A stretch of 64,000 bases of DNA from Gemmatirosa kalamazoonensis (lineage in GTDB: Bacteria; Gemmatimonadota; Gemmatimonadetes; Gemmatimonadales; Gemmatimonadaceae): positions 1,906,220-1,970,219 of the forward strand of contig NZ_CP007128.1 in the NCBI RefSeq assembly GCF_000522985.1, written 5' to 3'. Positions 51,220-64,000 of this stretch are shown here, piece by piece (the stretch's first letter is position 1; each line of letters begins with the position of its first letter). A program made the translations under genes and the position numbers. The notes under the pieces are model-generated. The model was not told where the DNA came from. It made no database searches and saw nothing but the letters and a program-made list of their open reading frames with translations.

Positions 51220-53673
51220 CTAAGCACGCGAGACGCCGTCGAGATGGGTCATTCGACGGTCGTACGACGTGGCGGGCGCGCGGCCGCGGCGGCGCGTGGC
51301 GACGTCGGCGCGAAGCTCCGCGTCGAGCGCGGGGTTGAAGTTCACCGTGTAGCCGCGCAGCACCTGCAGCTCGCTCCACGACAGCCCCTCGCTCGCCCGC
51401 ACGAGCCGCTCGAGCGACGCGCCGTCGTGGTCGAAGCGCGCCTGTTTCGCCGGGTCGAGCGCCGGGCGCACGGCCTCGTACAGCCAGTGCAGCGGCGGCT
51501 CCTCGGGGAGCGCGGGGCCGAGCGGCGGCCCGTGCGCGTCGAGGTGGTCGAGCATCGCGTACACCGCGTACGGCCACTGCGCGCAGAGCGTGAGCCAGCG
51601 CACCGTCGCCGCCGGGTCGTCGAGGATGGCGCGGCTGCCGCCCAACGTCGCGAGCGAGCGGACGAGCGCGTACACGTTGACGAGCCGCTTCACGTGCCGC
51701 GGGTTGCGGCGCATGCACGTGGCGACGTCCTCGAACGCGCGCAGCTCGGCGTGCGTGAACGACAGCGGGTCGAGCGGTGCGGACGACGGCGACACGGACG
51801 ACGGCGACACGGCGGACGGCGACCCTGCGGACGGCGACCCTGCGGACGGCGATACGGCGGGCGGCGACGCGTTAGGCGGGTCGGCCGACGGCAGCGTGCC
51901 GCTCGTGGCTTCGTACCCTGGCTGCTCGGGCGGGTCGCCGAGCTGCTTGCCGAGGAAGCGCTTCAACTCGTCGCTCGTCGGCTCCGGGATGCGGAACGGG
52001 ATCTGGACGATCTTGTCGAGGTACTCGTAGCCGGTGATCCCCGCGGGGCCCAGCAGCTCCTCGTAGTGCTGCTCCACCGCGGCCGTGATGACGCGCGCGT
52101 CGATGCCGAGGCAGACGACGAAGCTCCGCCGGTCGAGGAGCTGGTTGATCGCCTGCAGCACCTCGACGGCCTTGTCCGGCTCGCAGCGATCGAGGTCGTC
52201 GATCGTGATGAGGACGCGGCTTCCCTCGCCGCGGAGCTGCTCGTCCACGAGGTCGAGATCCGCGCGCACGGCGCGCACGAAGTCGCTCTCGCCGCCGTAG
52301 CCCGGGCCGTCGTCGAGGAGCGCGGTGACCCAGCCGCCTAACGGGGTGATCACCGACGAGCGGAGGAGCATCACCGCGGCGGTGACGGCGCCGACGATCG
52401 CGGGGACGGAGAACTTGTCGTCGCTCGTGTCGACGCCGAAGACGCGCCGCGCGAACGTCTGCGCCTGCTCCGGCTTGAGATGCGCGAACCCCCACCAGAG
52501 GCCCGCGCCGACGCCGATCCAGGCGAGCAGCGTCTTCCAGTCGCCACGCAGCTTGCGCAGGAAGTTGCGGCGCAGCTTGCGCCACGCCGTCCGCGCCCAG
52601 CGGACAGGCCGGCGGTGCCAGCGCACGTCACGCGTCACGCCGTCGAGCACGCGCCTCACGAGGCGCGGCCAGATGTGCTCCGCGGCGTTGTACTCCCACG
52701 CGTTGAACGCGATGCAGTAGACGTGGGCGCGCTGCCGCGTCGACGCCGTGACGCCCGGGCTTGGCCGGTGCGCGGCGCCGCGGCGCTCGACCTCGTCGAT
52801 GAGATGGCGGAGGAGGAACGACTTCCCGGCGCCCCACGCGCCGAAGATGCCGATCGTGAGCGGCGGCCGCGTATCCGGGGAGTCGATGAGGTCCGCGAAC
52901 GCGCGCACGTAGTGCGTGAAGTTGAGCCGGTCCTCGCCCTCGGCGCGGTCGTTCGCGGCGCCGCCGCCGGTGCCGATGCGGGGCGGCTCGGGCGCCGGCT
53001 GCTGCACGGGTACGGCGCCCACCAGGTCCTCGAGCTCCGCGAGCTGGCGGCGGGCCTCGTCGTCGGACAGCTCGTCGTCGCGCGCACCCTGCTCGATCGT
53101 CTCGTGCAGCACCGCCGCGGCGACCGGCCGCACGTCGTCGAACAGCGCGACCACCGGCGACGACCGGACGGCGAAGAAGCCCGCGAGCAGGTGGCGCAGA
53201 TGCGTGGGGCGCGCGCCGTCCGCCGTCGCGCCGGCGAGGAGCGCCGCCGCCGTCACCGCCGCCACGACCTCCGGTGTCAGCGGCGGCAGCGTGTCGCTCC
53301 GCGACACGAACGCCGCGCCGTCGCGCACGAAGTACGGGAGGCGGTCGGCCGCCGGTGCGTCGAAGCCCGCCTCGCGCAGCCGCGCCGTGAGGCGCTCGGC
53401 GTCGAGCCCCGCGCGGTCGAACGTGGAGCGCCCGGACGTGGCGTTCGGCGTGCGGAGGCCGAGGACGAGGTGCTCCATCGCGACCGCGTCGCGCCCGTGG
53501 ACCCGCCGGATCGCGTCGGCGACGCCGAACGCGAGGCGCGCGGTGTCGGTGAGCGAGCGGGCGACGCTCTCGAGCTCCGGGTGCGGCGGCGCGTCCGTGC
53601 TCGACGCGCTCGACGCGCTCGACGCGCTCGACTGCACGAGCGGCTCACGCTCGTCCACCGGCTTCGTGGCCAT
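51220..53673 (-). CDS. KAP-family P-loop NTPase with Clp-N-like N-terminus
   Basis: 817 aa. Residues 1-30 are a Ser-rich tag from 9-bp repeats ([11 protein letters not shown]). Residues 35-180 resemble two Clp-N repeats ([30 protein letters not shown]; a second from about 110), normally ClpA/ClpB substrate or adaptor sites. The KAP core has Walker [18 protein letters not shown] near 272, two membrane helices near 380-440, and Walker [15 protein letters not shown] near 486, then [13 protein letters not shown] and [11 protein letters not shown] Ser/Pro linker ([19 protein letters not shown], 15-bp repeats) lies near 605-630. KAP NTPases include phage-exclusion PifA and animal Kidins220; a defence role here is a guess. 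Operon with CcdA and TlpA downstream. Confidence 0.85.
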   Translation of the reverse strand: MATKPVDEREPLVQSSASSASSASSTDAPPHPELESVARSLTDTARLAFGVADAIRRVHGRDAVAMEHLVLGLRTPNATSGRSTFDRAGLDAERLTARLREAGFDAPAADRLPYFVRDGAAFVSRSDTLPPLTPEVVAAVTAAALLAGATADGARPTHLRHLLAGFFAVRSSPVVALFDDVRPVAAAVLHETIEQGARDDELSDDEARRQLAELEDLVGAVPVQQPAPEPPRIGTGGGAANDRAEGEDRLNFTHYVRAFADLIDSPDTRPPLTIGIFGAWGAGKSFLLRHLIDEVERRGAAHRPSPGVTASTRQRAHVYCIAFNAWEYNAAEHIWPRLVRRVLDGVTRDVRWHRRPVRWARTAWRKLRRNFLRKLRGDWKTLLAWIGVGAGLWWGFAHLKPEQAQTFARRVFGVDTSDDKFSVPAIVGAVTAAVMLLRSSVITPLGGWVTALLDDGPGYGGESDFVRAVRADLDLVDEQLRGEGSRVLITIDDLDRCEPDKAVEVLQAINQLLDRRSFVVCLGIDARVITAAVEQHYEELLGPAGITGYEYLDKIVQIPFRIPEPTSDELKRFLGKQLGDPPEQPGYEATSGTLPSADPPNASPPAVSPSAGSPSAGSPSAVSPSSVSPSSAPLDPLSFTHAELRAFEDVATCMRRNPRHVKRLVNVYALVRSLATLGGSRAILDDPAATVRWLTLCAQWPYAVYAMLDHLDAHGPPLGPALPEEPPLHWLYEAVRPALDPAKQARFDHDGASLERLVRASEGLSWSELQVLRGYTVNFNPALDAELRADVATRRRGRAPATSYDRRMTHLDGVSRA

Positions 53674-53993
53674 GCATCGTCTCCGCGGTCGGCGTGAGAA
53701 CCTCGACGCTCGCCTCCATCGTACCGCTGGTCCAGGGGCGCGCCAGCCTTGCGGCCTACACCAGCGCGGCGCACGTCGCGCGAGCGTTCCCACGCTTGAT
53801 GGGAGCGGCACGGGCGGCCACTCGCTGTTCGCGAACTTCGCGACGAGCACGTTCACGTTCGACGCGACGGCGCTCGGCGGGCTGCCGACGTCGGCCGGCA
53901 TCGTGTGGACCGACGTGGCGGCCGTGCTCCGGCCCCTCGTCCCTTTTAGCTTTCGGGGATACGCACGACGAACCATCCCAGACGACAGCGACC
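53674..53993. other. Intergenic gap before ettA
   Basis: 320 bases between the divergent KAP NTPase and ettA. Apart from the PEP-CTERM fragment at 53798-53940, no gene is visible. The AT-richer tract cccttttagctttcggggat at about 53940-53960 is the likeliest promoter area for ettA. Confidence 0.6.
53798..53940 (+). pseudogene. Fragment of a PEP-CTERM-type secreted protein
   Basis: Codons from 53798 read [20 protein letters not shown] then [20 protein letters not shown]. The SLFANF...TFTFDA..LG.LPT.AGIVWTD pattern is a conserved internal block of some PEP-CTERM secreted proteins. There is no start, signal peptide or tail around it, so it looks like the remains of a lost gene upstream of ettA. 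Confidence 0.6.
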
Positions 53994-55664
53994 GTGGCAC
54001 CACAGTTCATCTACGTCATGAAGGGCCTGCGCAAGGTGATCCCGCCGAACCGGATCATCCTCGACGACATCTGGCTCTCGTTCTATCCCGGCGCGAAGAT
54101 CGGCGTCCTCGGGCCTAACGGGGCCGGCAAGTCGTCGCTGCTGCGCATCATGGCCGGCGTCGACCAGGACTTCCAGGGCGAGGCGTGGCCGCACAAGGGG
54201 ACGAAGATCGGCTTCCTGCCGCAGGAGCCGCAGCTCGACCCGACGAAGACCGTGCGTGAGAACGTCGAGGAGGCGCTGAAGGAGCAGCGCGGGAAGCTCA
54301 CGCGCTTCAACGAGATCAGCGCCGCGTTCGCCGACCCCGACGCGGACTTCGACAAGCTGCTCGAGGAGCAGGCGCGCGTGCAGGAGTACATCGACACGCA
54401 CGACCTGTGGAACCTCGACAACAAGATCGAGATCGCGATGGACGCGCTGCGCCTGCCGCCCGGCGACGCCGACGTCACGAAGCTTTCGGGCGGCGAGAAG
54501 CGACGCGTCGCGCTGTGCAAGGTGCTGCTCGAGGAGCCGGACATGCTGCTGCTCGACGAGCCGACGAACCATCTCGACGCGGAGTCGGTGGCGTGGCTCG
54601 AGAAGCATCTCGAGACGTTCCCCGGCACCGTCGTCGCGATCACGCACGACCGCTACTTCCTCGACAACGTCGCGAAGTGGATCCTCGAGCTCGATCGCGG
54701 GCGCGGCGTGCCGTACGAGGGGAACTACAGCGGGTGGCTCGAGCAGAAGCGGCAGCGTCTCGCGCAGGAGGAGAAGTCGGCCTCCGCGCGGCAGCGCACG
54801 CTGGAGCGCGAGCTGGAGTGGGTGCGCATGTCGCCGCGCGCGCGGCAGTCGAAGAGCAAGGCGCGCCTGCAGGCGTACGAGCAGCTCGCGAGCGAGGCGC
54901 AGCAGGAGAAGGTGGTGCAGAACGAGATCGTCATCCCGCCGGCGCCGCGACTCGGCAACGAGGTCGTCGTCGTGCGCGACCTGCGCAAGGGCTTCGGCGA
55001 CCGGCTGCTCATCGACGACCTGTCGTTCTCGCTGCCCCGCGCGGGCATCGTCGGGATCATCGGGCCTAACGGCGCCGGCAAGACGACGTTCTTCAAGATG
55101 ATCGCCGGCCAGGAGACGCCGGACGACGGCGACGTGAAGATCGGCGAGACGGTGGTGATGGGCTACGTCGACCAGAACCGCACGCTGAACCCGACGAACA
55201 CGGTGTGGCAGGAGGTCTCGGGCGGGTCGGACACGATCATGGTCGGCAAGCGCGAGATGAACACGCGCGCGTACCTCTCGAGCTTCAACTTCAAGGGCAC
55301 CGACCAGCAGAAGAAGGTCGGCGATCTCTCCGGCGGTGAGCGCAATCGGCTGCACCTCGCGAAGACGCTGATGACGGGGTCGAACCTCCTCCTGCTGGAC
55401 GAGCCGACGAACGATCTCGACGTCGACACGCTGCGTGCCTTGGAGGAGGCGCTGCTGGACTTCTCGGGGTGCGCCGTCGTGATCTCGCACGATCGGTGGT
55501 TCCTGGACCGCGTGGCGACGCACATCCTCGCGTTCGAGGGGAACAGCGAGGTGGTGTGGCACGAGGGGAACTACCAGTCGTACATCGAGGACCTGCGCAA
55601 GCGCAAAGGCCCCGACGCCGATCAGCCGCACCGGATCGCGTACAAGAAGCTCGTGCGGGCGTAG
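53994..55664 (+). CDS. ettA: Energy-dependent translational throttle protein EttA (ABC-F ATPase)
   Basis: 556 aa, nearly the length of E. coli EttA. Two ABC domains: Walker [12 protein letters not shown] near 44 with signature [11 protein letters not shown] and [18 protein letters not shown]; then [11 protein letters not shown] near 357 with [12 protein letters not shown] and [18 protein letters not shown]. The linker has the EttA-type arm and basic [15 protein letters not shown]. EttA binds the ribosome E site and controls early elongation by ATP level. The start GTG at 53994 ([18 protein letters not shown]) matches the family. Both Walker A Pro-Asn pairs are coded by GCCTAAC. It is divergent from the KAP gene. 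Confidence 0.96.
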   Translation: MAPQFIYVMKGLRKVIPPNRIILDDIWLSFYPGAKIGVLGPNGAGKSSLLRIMAGVDQDFQGEAWPHKGTKIGFLPQEPQLDPTKTVRENVEEALKEQRGKLTRFNEISAAFADPDADFDKLLEEQARVQEYIDTHDLWNLDNKIEIAMDALRLPPGDADVTKLSGGEKRRVALCKVLLEEPDMLLLDEPTNHLDAESVAWLEKHLETFPGTVVAITHDRYFLDNVAKWILELDRGRGVPYEGNYSGWLEQKRQRLAQEEKSASARQRTLERELEWVRMSPRARQSKSKARLQAYEQLASEAQQEKVVQNEIVIPPAPRLGNEVVVVRDLRKGFGDRLLIDDLSFSLPRAGIVGIIGPNGAGKTTFFKMIAGQETPDDGDVKIGETVVMGYVDQNRTLNPTNTVWQEVSGGSDTIMVGKREMNTRAYLSSFNFKGTDQQKKVGDLSGGERNRLHLAKTLMTGSNLLLLDEPTNDLDVDTLRALEEALLDFSGCAVVISHDRWFLDRVATHILAFEGNSEVVWHEGNYQSYIEDLRKRKGPDADQPHRIAYKKLVRA

Positions 55665-55709
55665 GTAGGCATTCGCTTCGTGCGCACAGTCAGCCTCCCG
55701 GGGTCGGCA

Positions 55710-55769
55710 AACCCCTTGCGGTCTTATGGGTGGGGCAGTATTTCTGCACCCATAAGACCACAAGGGGTG
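55710..55769 (+). promoter_or_regulatory. Hairpin covering the padR ribosome site
   Basis: Arms 55710-55731 (accccttgcggtcttatggg...) and 55747-55769 are reverse complements over about 22 nt with one mismatch. The right arm ends caaggggt, whose AAGGGG (55762-55767) is the only ribosome site 6 nt before the padR GTG at 55774. The stem could hide the site in the mRNA, or the DNA palindrome could be a PadR operator. It also follows the ettA stop by 45 nt. Confidence 0.6.
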
Positions 55770-55773
55770 CGCG

Positions 55774-56133
55774 GTGGACGGGACTGTGACCGAGCTCCGG
55801 AAGGGGGCGCTCGACGTGCTGATCCTCAAGACCGTCTCGTGGGGACCCGCCCACGGGTACGCGATCTCGCGCTGGATCCGTGAGACCACCGGCGGCACGC
55901 TGATCGTCGAGGAGGGGGCGCTCTACCCCGCGCTGCACCGCCTCGAGCAGAAGGGGTGGATCGAGTCCGAGTGGCGGCTCTCGGAGACCAACCGGCGCGT
56001 GAAATCGTACCGTATCACGCCGGCGGGCATGCGGCAGCTACATGCCGAGGCGTCGAGTTGGACGCGGTTCGCCGCCGCGATGGCGCAGGTCCTCGACGGC
56101 ACCCGTGCCCCGGTGTGGGCGGCCGAGTCATGA
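55774..56133 (+). CDS. PadR family transcriptional regulator
   Basis: 119 aa, the short PadR type. Starts [31 protein letters not shown], then the wing [20 protein letters not shown] and [15 protein letters not shown], then a C-terminal dimer helix. In this group PadR controls the ABC permease gene beside it. Its TGA overlaps the permease ATG (ATGA), so translation is coupled. The GTG at 55774 uses a ribosome site buried in the upstream hairpin. The ligand is unknown. Confidence 0.93.
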   Translation: MDGTVTELRKGALDVLILKTVSWGPAHGYAISRWIRETTGGTLIVEEGALYPALHRLEQKGWIESEWRLSETNRRVKSYRITPAGMRQLHAEASSWTRFAAAMAQVLDGTRAPVWAAES

Positions 56134-58811
56134 GCCGCCTGCCGATGTGGCGCCGCTACCGTCGGCTGTTCGGCTCCGACGTCCGCGCCGATGTCGACGA
56201 CGAGCTCCGCTACCACCTCGACATGCGCGCCCAAGAGCTGATCGACCGCGGCACGCCACCGGAGTCGGCGCGCGCCGAAGCGCTGCGCGCGTTCGGCGAC
56301 CTCCAGGCGGTCTCCGCCGAGTGCGTGACCCTCGGTGAGGCACACGACCGCGAGCGCGACCGCCGCGAGTGGCTGGGCGAGCTGCGGCAGGACGTGACGT
56401 ACGCCGTCCGGCAGCTCCTGCGCGAGCCGGCGTTCACGGCGATCGCCGTGCTGACGCTCGCGTTAGGCATCGGCGCCACGACGGCGATCTTCAGCGCGGT
56501 GCGCAGCGTCGTGCTGCGGCCGTTCCCGTTCGCGCACCCGGAGCGCGTGATGATGGTCTCCGAGCTGTGGCCCGGGAACAACGGCTCCGTGTCCGACGGC
56601 AACTTCGTCGACTGGCGCGCGCGGCAGACGACGTTCGAGAAGCTCTCGGCCGAGCAGTTCGCCGAATTCACGCTCGCCGACCGGAGCTCCGCCGACCGTC
56701 TCTCGGGCGGCAAGGTGACGAAGGACTTCTTCGCCGTGTTCGGCGTCGGGCCGGCGTTAGGCCGCACGTTCCGCCCGGAGGAGGACGAACCCGGGAACGA
56801 CGGCGTCGTCGTACTCTCCGACGCGTTGTGGCGTACCCGGTTCGGCGCGGCAGCTGGCGTCGTCGGCCGCGAGGTGCAGCTCAACGGGCGACCGTACACC
56901 GTGATCGGCGTCATGCCCTCGGCGTTCGACCCGACCACCACGGGCGAGCAGCTGTGGGTGCCGCAGGCGTTCACCCCGGAGCGCGAGGCGAATCACGACC
57001 AGCACCACAACATCGTCGTCGGACGGCTGAAGCCAGGCGTGCCGGCGTCCCGCGCGCAGGCGGAGCTCACGGCGATCCAGAAGGAGCTCGACGCCCGCTA
57101 CCCGAACGCGAACTTCGACGGCACGGTCGGCGTACGCCCGTTCGACGAGGCCGTCATCGGCGACTACCGCGAGCGGCTGTTCGTGACGCTGGGCGCCGTC
57201 GCGTTCGTGCTGCTCATCGCGTGCGGGAACGTCGCGAACCTGCTCCTCGCGCGCGGCGCGTCACGTGCCAAGGAGCTGGCCGTGCGCGCCGCGTTGGGCG
57301 CGCGGCGCGGGCGCATCGTCCGGCAGCTGCTCACGGAGAGCGTCGTGCTCGGCCTCGCCGCCGCGGTCGCGGGGCTCGGGCTGGCGTACGCGGGGATCGA
57401 GGTGCTCGTCGCCGCGGCGCCGGAAGGCATCCCGCGACTCAACGAGACGCGCGTCGACGTGGTGGTGCTCACGTTCACCGTCGCCGTCGCCCTCGCGAGC
57501 AGCGTGGTGTTCGGGCTCGTGCCGTCGCTGCGCGCATCGAAGCAGGACGTGCAGTCGACGCTGCGCGAGGGCGGACGCGGGTCGGGCGCCGTGAAGGACC
57601 GCGTCAGGCAGGCGCTCGTGGCGGCCGAGGTGGCGCTCGCGTGCACGCTGCTCGCCGGCGCGGGGCTGCTCGTGCGCAGCGCCATCTACCTGCAGCAGGT
57701 GAAGCCCGGCTTCGACCCGGCCGGCGTGGTCACGGCGCGTGTGACGCTGCCGGAGGTGCAGTACAAGGATCCGGCGCGCGCGCTGCAGGCGTTCCACGCC
57801 GTCGCCGAGCGGCTCGCCGCGCTCCCGGGTGTGAAGCTGGCGTCGCTCGGCTCCACCGCGCCGCTCGTCGGCGGGGACTTCACCAACGGCATCGTGCCGG
57901 AGGGGCAGCCGGCGGATCAGGAGCACCTCGTGCAAGCCGCCTCGCGCTTCGTGATGCCGGGCTACCTCGCGACGATGCGCATTCCGCTCGTGCGCGGCCG
58001 CGACTTCACCACGGCCGACGTCGCGGGCGCGCAGCGCGTGGCGATCGTGAGCGAGGCGCTCGCGAAGCGCGCCTGGCCGAACCAGGACCCGATCGGCAGG
58101 CGATTCGGATGCTGCGACGGCGCCCCGGGCGATCCGCGCTGGAAGACGGTGGTCGGCGTCGTCGGCGACGTGCACGCGGACGGGCCGGCCGCGGAGGTGC
58201 AGCCGGAGTTCTACATCCCGCTCGACCAGATGCCCGCGGCGGCGTGGGACTGGACGCGGCGGACGGTGACCGTCGTGGCGCGCGCATACGGCGAGGACAG
58301 GGCGCGCGTGGCGGGCGTTGCGGCGGCGATCCGCGCCGCGGTGCGTAGCGTGGACCCCGCGATCCCGGTCTACCGCGTTCGCCCGATGCGCGAGTTGATT
58401 CGCGGCTCGACGGCGGAGGCGCGGTTCAACACGCTGCTGTTGGGCCTCCTCGCTACCGCGGGGCTCGTGCTCGCGATGGTCGGGATCTACGGGGTGGTGG
58501 GCTACTTCGTCGCGCAGCGTGCGACGGAGATGGGCCTGCGCATGGCGTTAGGCGCGTCGCCGGCGGACGTGCTGCGGCTGCTGACGCTGCAGGGCGCGCG
58601 GCCGATCCTGGTGGGCGTCGGCGTCGGCGCGGCGATGGCGGTCGTCGCGACGCGGTTGCTGCGCACCGCGGTCGTCGGCGTGCGACCGAGCGACCCCGTG
58701 TCGCTCGCCGCCGCAGCAGCGGTGCTGTGCGTGGCCGGGCTCGCGGCGACGCTCGTGCCGGCGCGGCGGGCGACGCGGAGAGATCCGGCGCAGACACTCA
58801 TGAGAAGCTGA
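56130..58811 (+). CDS. ADOP-type ABC transporter permease (MacB/FtsX fold, duplicated)
   Basis: 893 aa. An N-terminal cytoplasmic block ([20 protein letters not shown]) leads to the first helix ([24 protein letters not shown]) and a MacB-like periplasmic domain. Three helices follow around residues 345-470 ([22 protein letters not shown], then [20 protein letters not shown]), the half then repeats, and the C-terminus ends [20 protein letters not shown]. This is the acidobacterial duplicated orphan permease plan, common in Acidobacteria and Gemmatimonadota and paired with PadR. No ATPase gene lies beside it. Export of a peptide or drug is likely, but the substrate is unknown. Confidence 0.93.
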   Translation: MSRLPMWRRYRRLFGSDVRADVDDELRYHLDMRAQELIDRGTPPESARAEALRAFGDLQAVSAECVTLGEAHDRERDRREWLGELRQDVTYAVRQLLREPAFTAIAVLTLALGIGATTAIFSAVRSVVLRPFPFAHPERVMMVSELWPGNNGSVSDGNFVDWRARQTTFEKLSAEQFAEFTLADRSSADRLSGGKVTKDFFAVFGVGPALGRTFRPEEDEPGNDGVVVLSDALWRTRFGAAAGVVGREVQLNGRPYTVIGVMPSAFDPTTTGEQLWVPQAFTPEREANHDQHHNIVVGRLKPGVPASRAQAELTAIQKELDARYPNANFDGTVGVRPFDEAVIGDYRERLFVTLGAVAFVLLIACGNVANLLLARGASRAKELAVRAALGARRGRIVRQLLTESVVLGLAAAVAGLGLAYAGIEVLVAAAPEGIPRLNETRVDVVVLTFTVAVALASSVVFGLVPSLRASKQDVQSTLREGGRGSGAVKDRVRQALVAAEVALACTLLAGAGLLVRSAIYLQQVKPGFDPAGVVTARVTLPEVQYKDPARALQAFHAVAERLAALPGVKLASLGSTAPLVGGDFTNGIVPEGQPADQEHLVQAASRFVMPGYLATMRIPLVRGRDFTTADVAGAQRVAIVSEALAKRAWPNQDPIGRRFGCCDGAPGDPRWKTVVGVVGDVHADGPAAEVQPEFYIPLDQMPAAAWDWTRRTVTVVARAYGEDRARVAGVAAAIRAAVRSVDPAIPVYRVRPMRELIRGSTAEARFNTLLLGLLATAGLVLAMVGIYGVVGYFVAQRATEMGLRMALGASPADVLRLLTLQGARPILVGVGVGAAMAVVATRLLRTAVVGVRPSDPVSLAAAAAVLCVAGLAATLVPARRATRRDPAQTLMRS

Positions 58812-59143
58812 GGGAGGCGGACGAGAGTAGCCGGAAGCATGGCTGCATGCTTAGCCATGAGCAGCTACGGTGGATCGGGGTCAAACGCCGCCTGACACGA
58901 GACGTCGGGTGTGACCGGATCCGACAACACGGTCTCGCGAGCAGCGCCTTGTCCCACGAGGCTTTCTCTGCCGGTCGGGCCACAACGAAAGGGACCGGAC
59001 GAGCGCGCGAGCAGTCGACACCTGGTGCCGTGAGCGCGTGCACGCGCACGCTGCCGGCCGCCTAACGATCGCCTAACGCCAGCCTAACGCCCGCCTAACT
59101 CTTCCCGCCGGGTGCTCGGTGGCGGGCGGCGTGGTCATCGTGC
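58812..59143. other. Gene-free gap after the ADOP permease
   Basis: 332 bases with no convincing gene on either strand. It contains the GCCTAAC array at 59060-59099, and then cttcccgccgggtgctcggtggcgggcgg, which can fold into a GC-rich hairpin between the permease and the convergent LysR-type gene. Confidence 0.65.
59060..59099. repeat. Four GCCTAAC copies at exact 11-bp spacing
   Basis: GCCTAAC starts at 59060, 59071, 59082 and 59093, each followed by four varying bases. The heptamer is the reverse complement of GTTAGGC, which is scattered over the whole window. The 11-bp step puts the copies on nearly the same face of the helix. Confidence 0.95.
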
Positions 59144-61177
<2,034 letters not shown>

Positions 61178-61240
61178 GCACGCGCGATACACGACGTTCT
61201 GAAAAACGTCCGGGATCTCTCGGGATCTTCAACGGCGTGA

Positions 61241-63973
<2,733 letters not shown>

Positions 63974-64000
63974 GAAAGGCCGCGCGTCCGCATCGGCGCC

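Noticed and set aside
51220-53673. Calling the KAP NTPase a defence system
   Set aside because: Only the NTPase family hints at it. There is no nuclease, toxin or other defence gene nearby, and the operon partners are redox proteins, so it is reported as unknown.
53946-55898. 650-codon frame antisense to ettA
   Set aside because: Shadow of ettA; composition is Arg/Val/Leu/His-rich with no motif.

Overview
The window is very GC-rich, gene-dense DNA (by eye a little over 70 % GC) from a Gram-negative bacterium. I infer a member of the Gemmatimonadota. The evidence is the mix of families: several PEP-CTERM proteins, lipoproteins with an AC-ADPTAPT type N-terminus, PadR plus ADOP-type ABC permease, SARP/BTAD regulators carrying a transmembrane segment, a Ser/Thr kinase with TolB-like and TPR domains, and large M14 peptidases. 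No CRISPR array, rRNA, integrase, transposase or prophage gene was seen. The only RNA gene is a tRNA-Asn.

Layout. 1-2628: an edge-truncated FAD-linked oxidase downstream of serA. 2629-5822: a repeat-rich gap and a membrane-anchored SARP/TPR regulator. 5947-9015: a PEP-CTERM protein and a Ser/Thr kinase. 9044-15471: a tight cluster of patatin, an unknown protein, a DyP peroxidase and an alpha/beta-hydrolase joined in frame to a cytochrome P450. 15655-21896: an acyltransferase-like membrane protein, a kelch lipoprotein and, divergent from it, a second transmembrane SARP regulator with an AAA ATPase. 21939-25090: S1/P1 nuclease, two tiny proteins and a TPR protein. 25245-32178: two M14 peptidases around an M48 peptidase and a PEP-CTERM protein. 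32263-34744: an SGNH-like/MBOAT pair for surface O-acylation. 34916-38539: tRNA-Asn, D-aminoacylase-like lipoprotein, PrcB-like protein and a PEP-CTERM trypsin. 38659-42103: PAP2 phosphatase, a DEAD-box helicase with a frameshift, and ThpR. 42173-49952: beta-barrel protein, enoyl-CoA hydratase, manC, and two plug-domain proteins without barrels, one carrying a TonB C-terminal domain. 49958-53673: TlpA, CcdA and a KAP-type NTPase in one apparent operon. 53994-58811: ettA, then padR with an ADOP permease. 59144-63973: a LysR gene broken by a 14-bp duplication, an aldo/keto reductase, a second broken reductase and a GAF/PAS histidine kinase.

Two window-wide DNA signals are not explained by the genes. 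First, the heptamer GTTAGGC (either strand) occurs about 54 times by eye. Inside genes it nearly always reads x-Leu(TTA)-Gly or Pro-Asn, it supplies the stop codon of five genes, and in gaps it forms short arrays with an 11-bp period. Second, about ten intergenic spaces hold long imperfect palindromes. Their arms are built from short tandem units, the units differ from locus to locus, and none lies between divergent genes. Both deserve genome-wide counting.

Broken genes cluster on the right: the helicase (C-run frameshift), the LysR gene, one aldo/keto reductase and a PEP-CTERM remnant.
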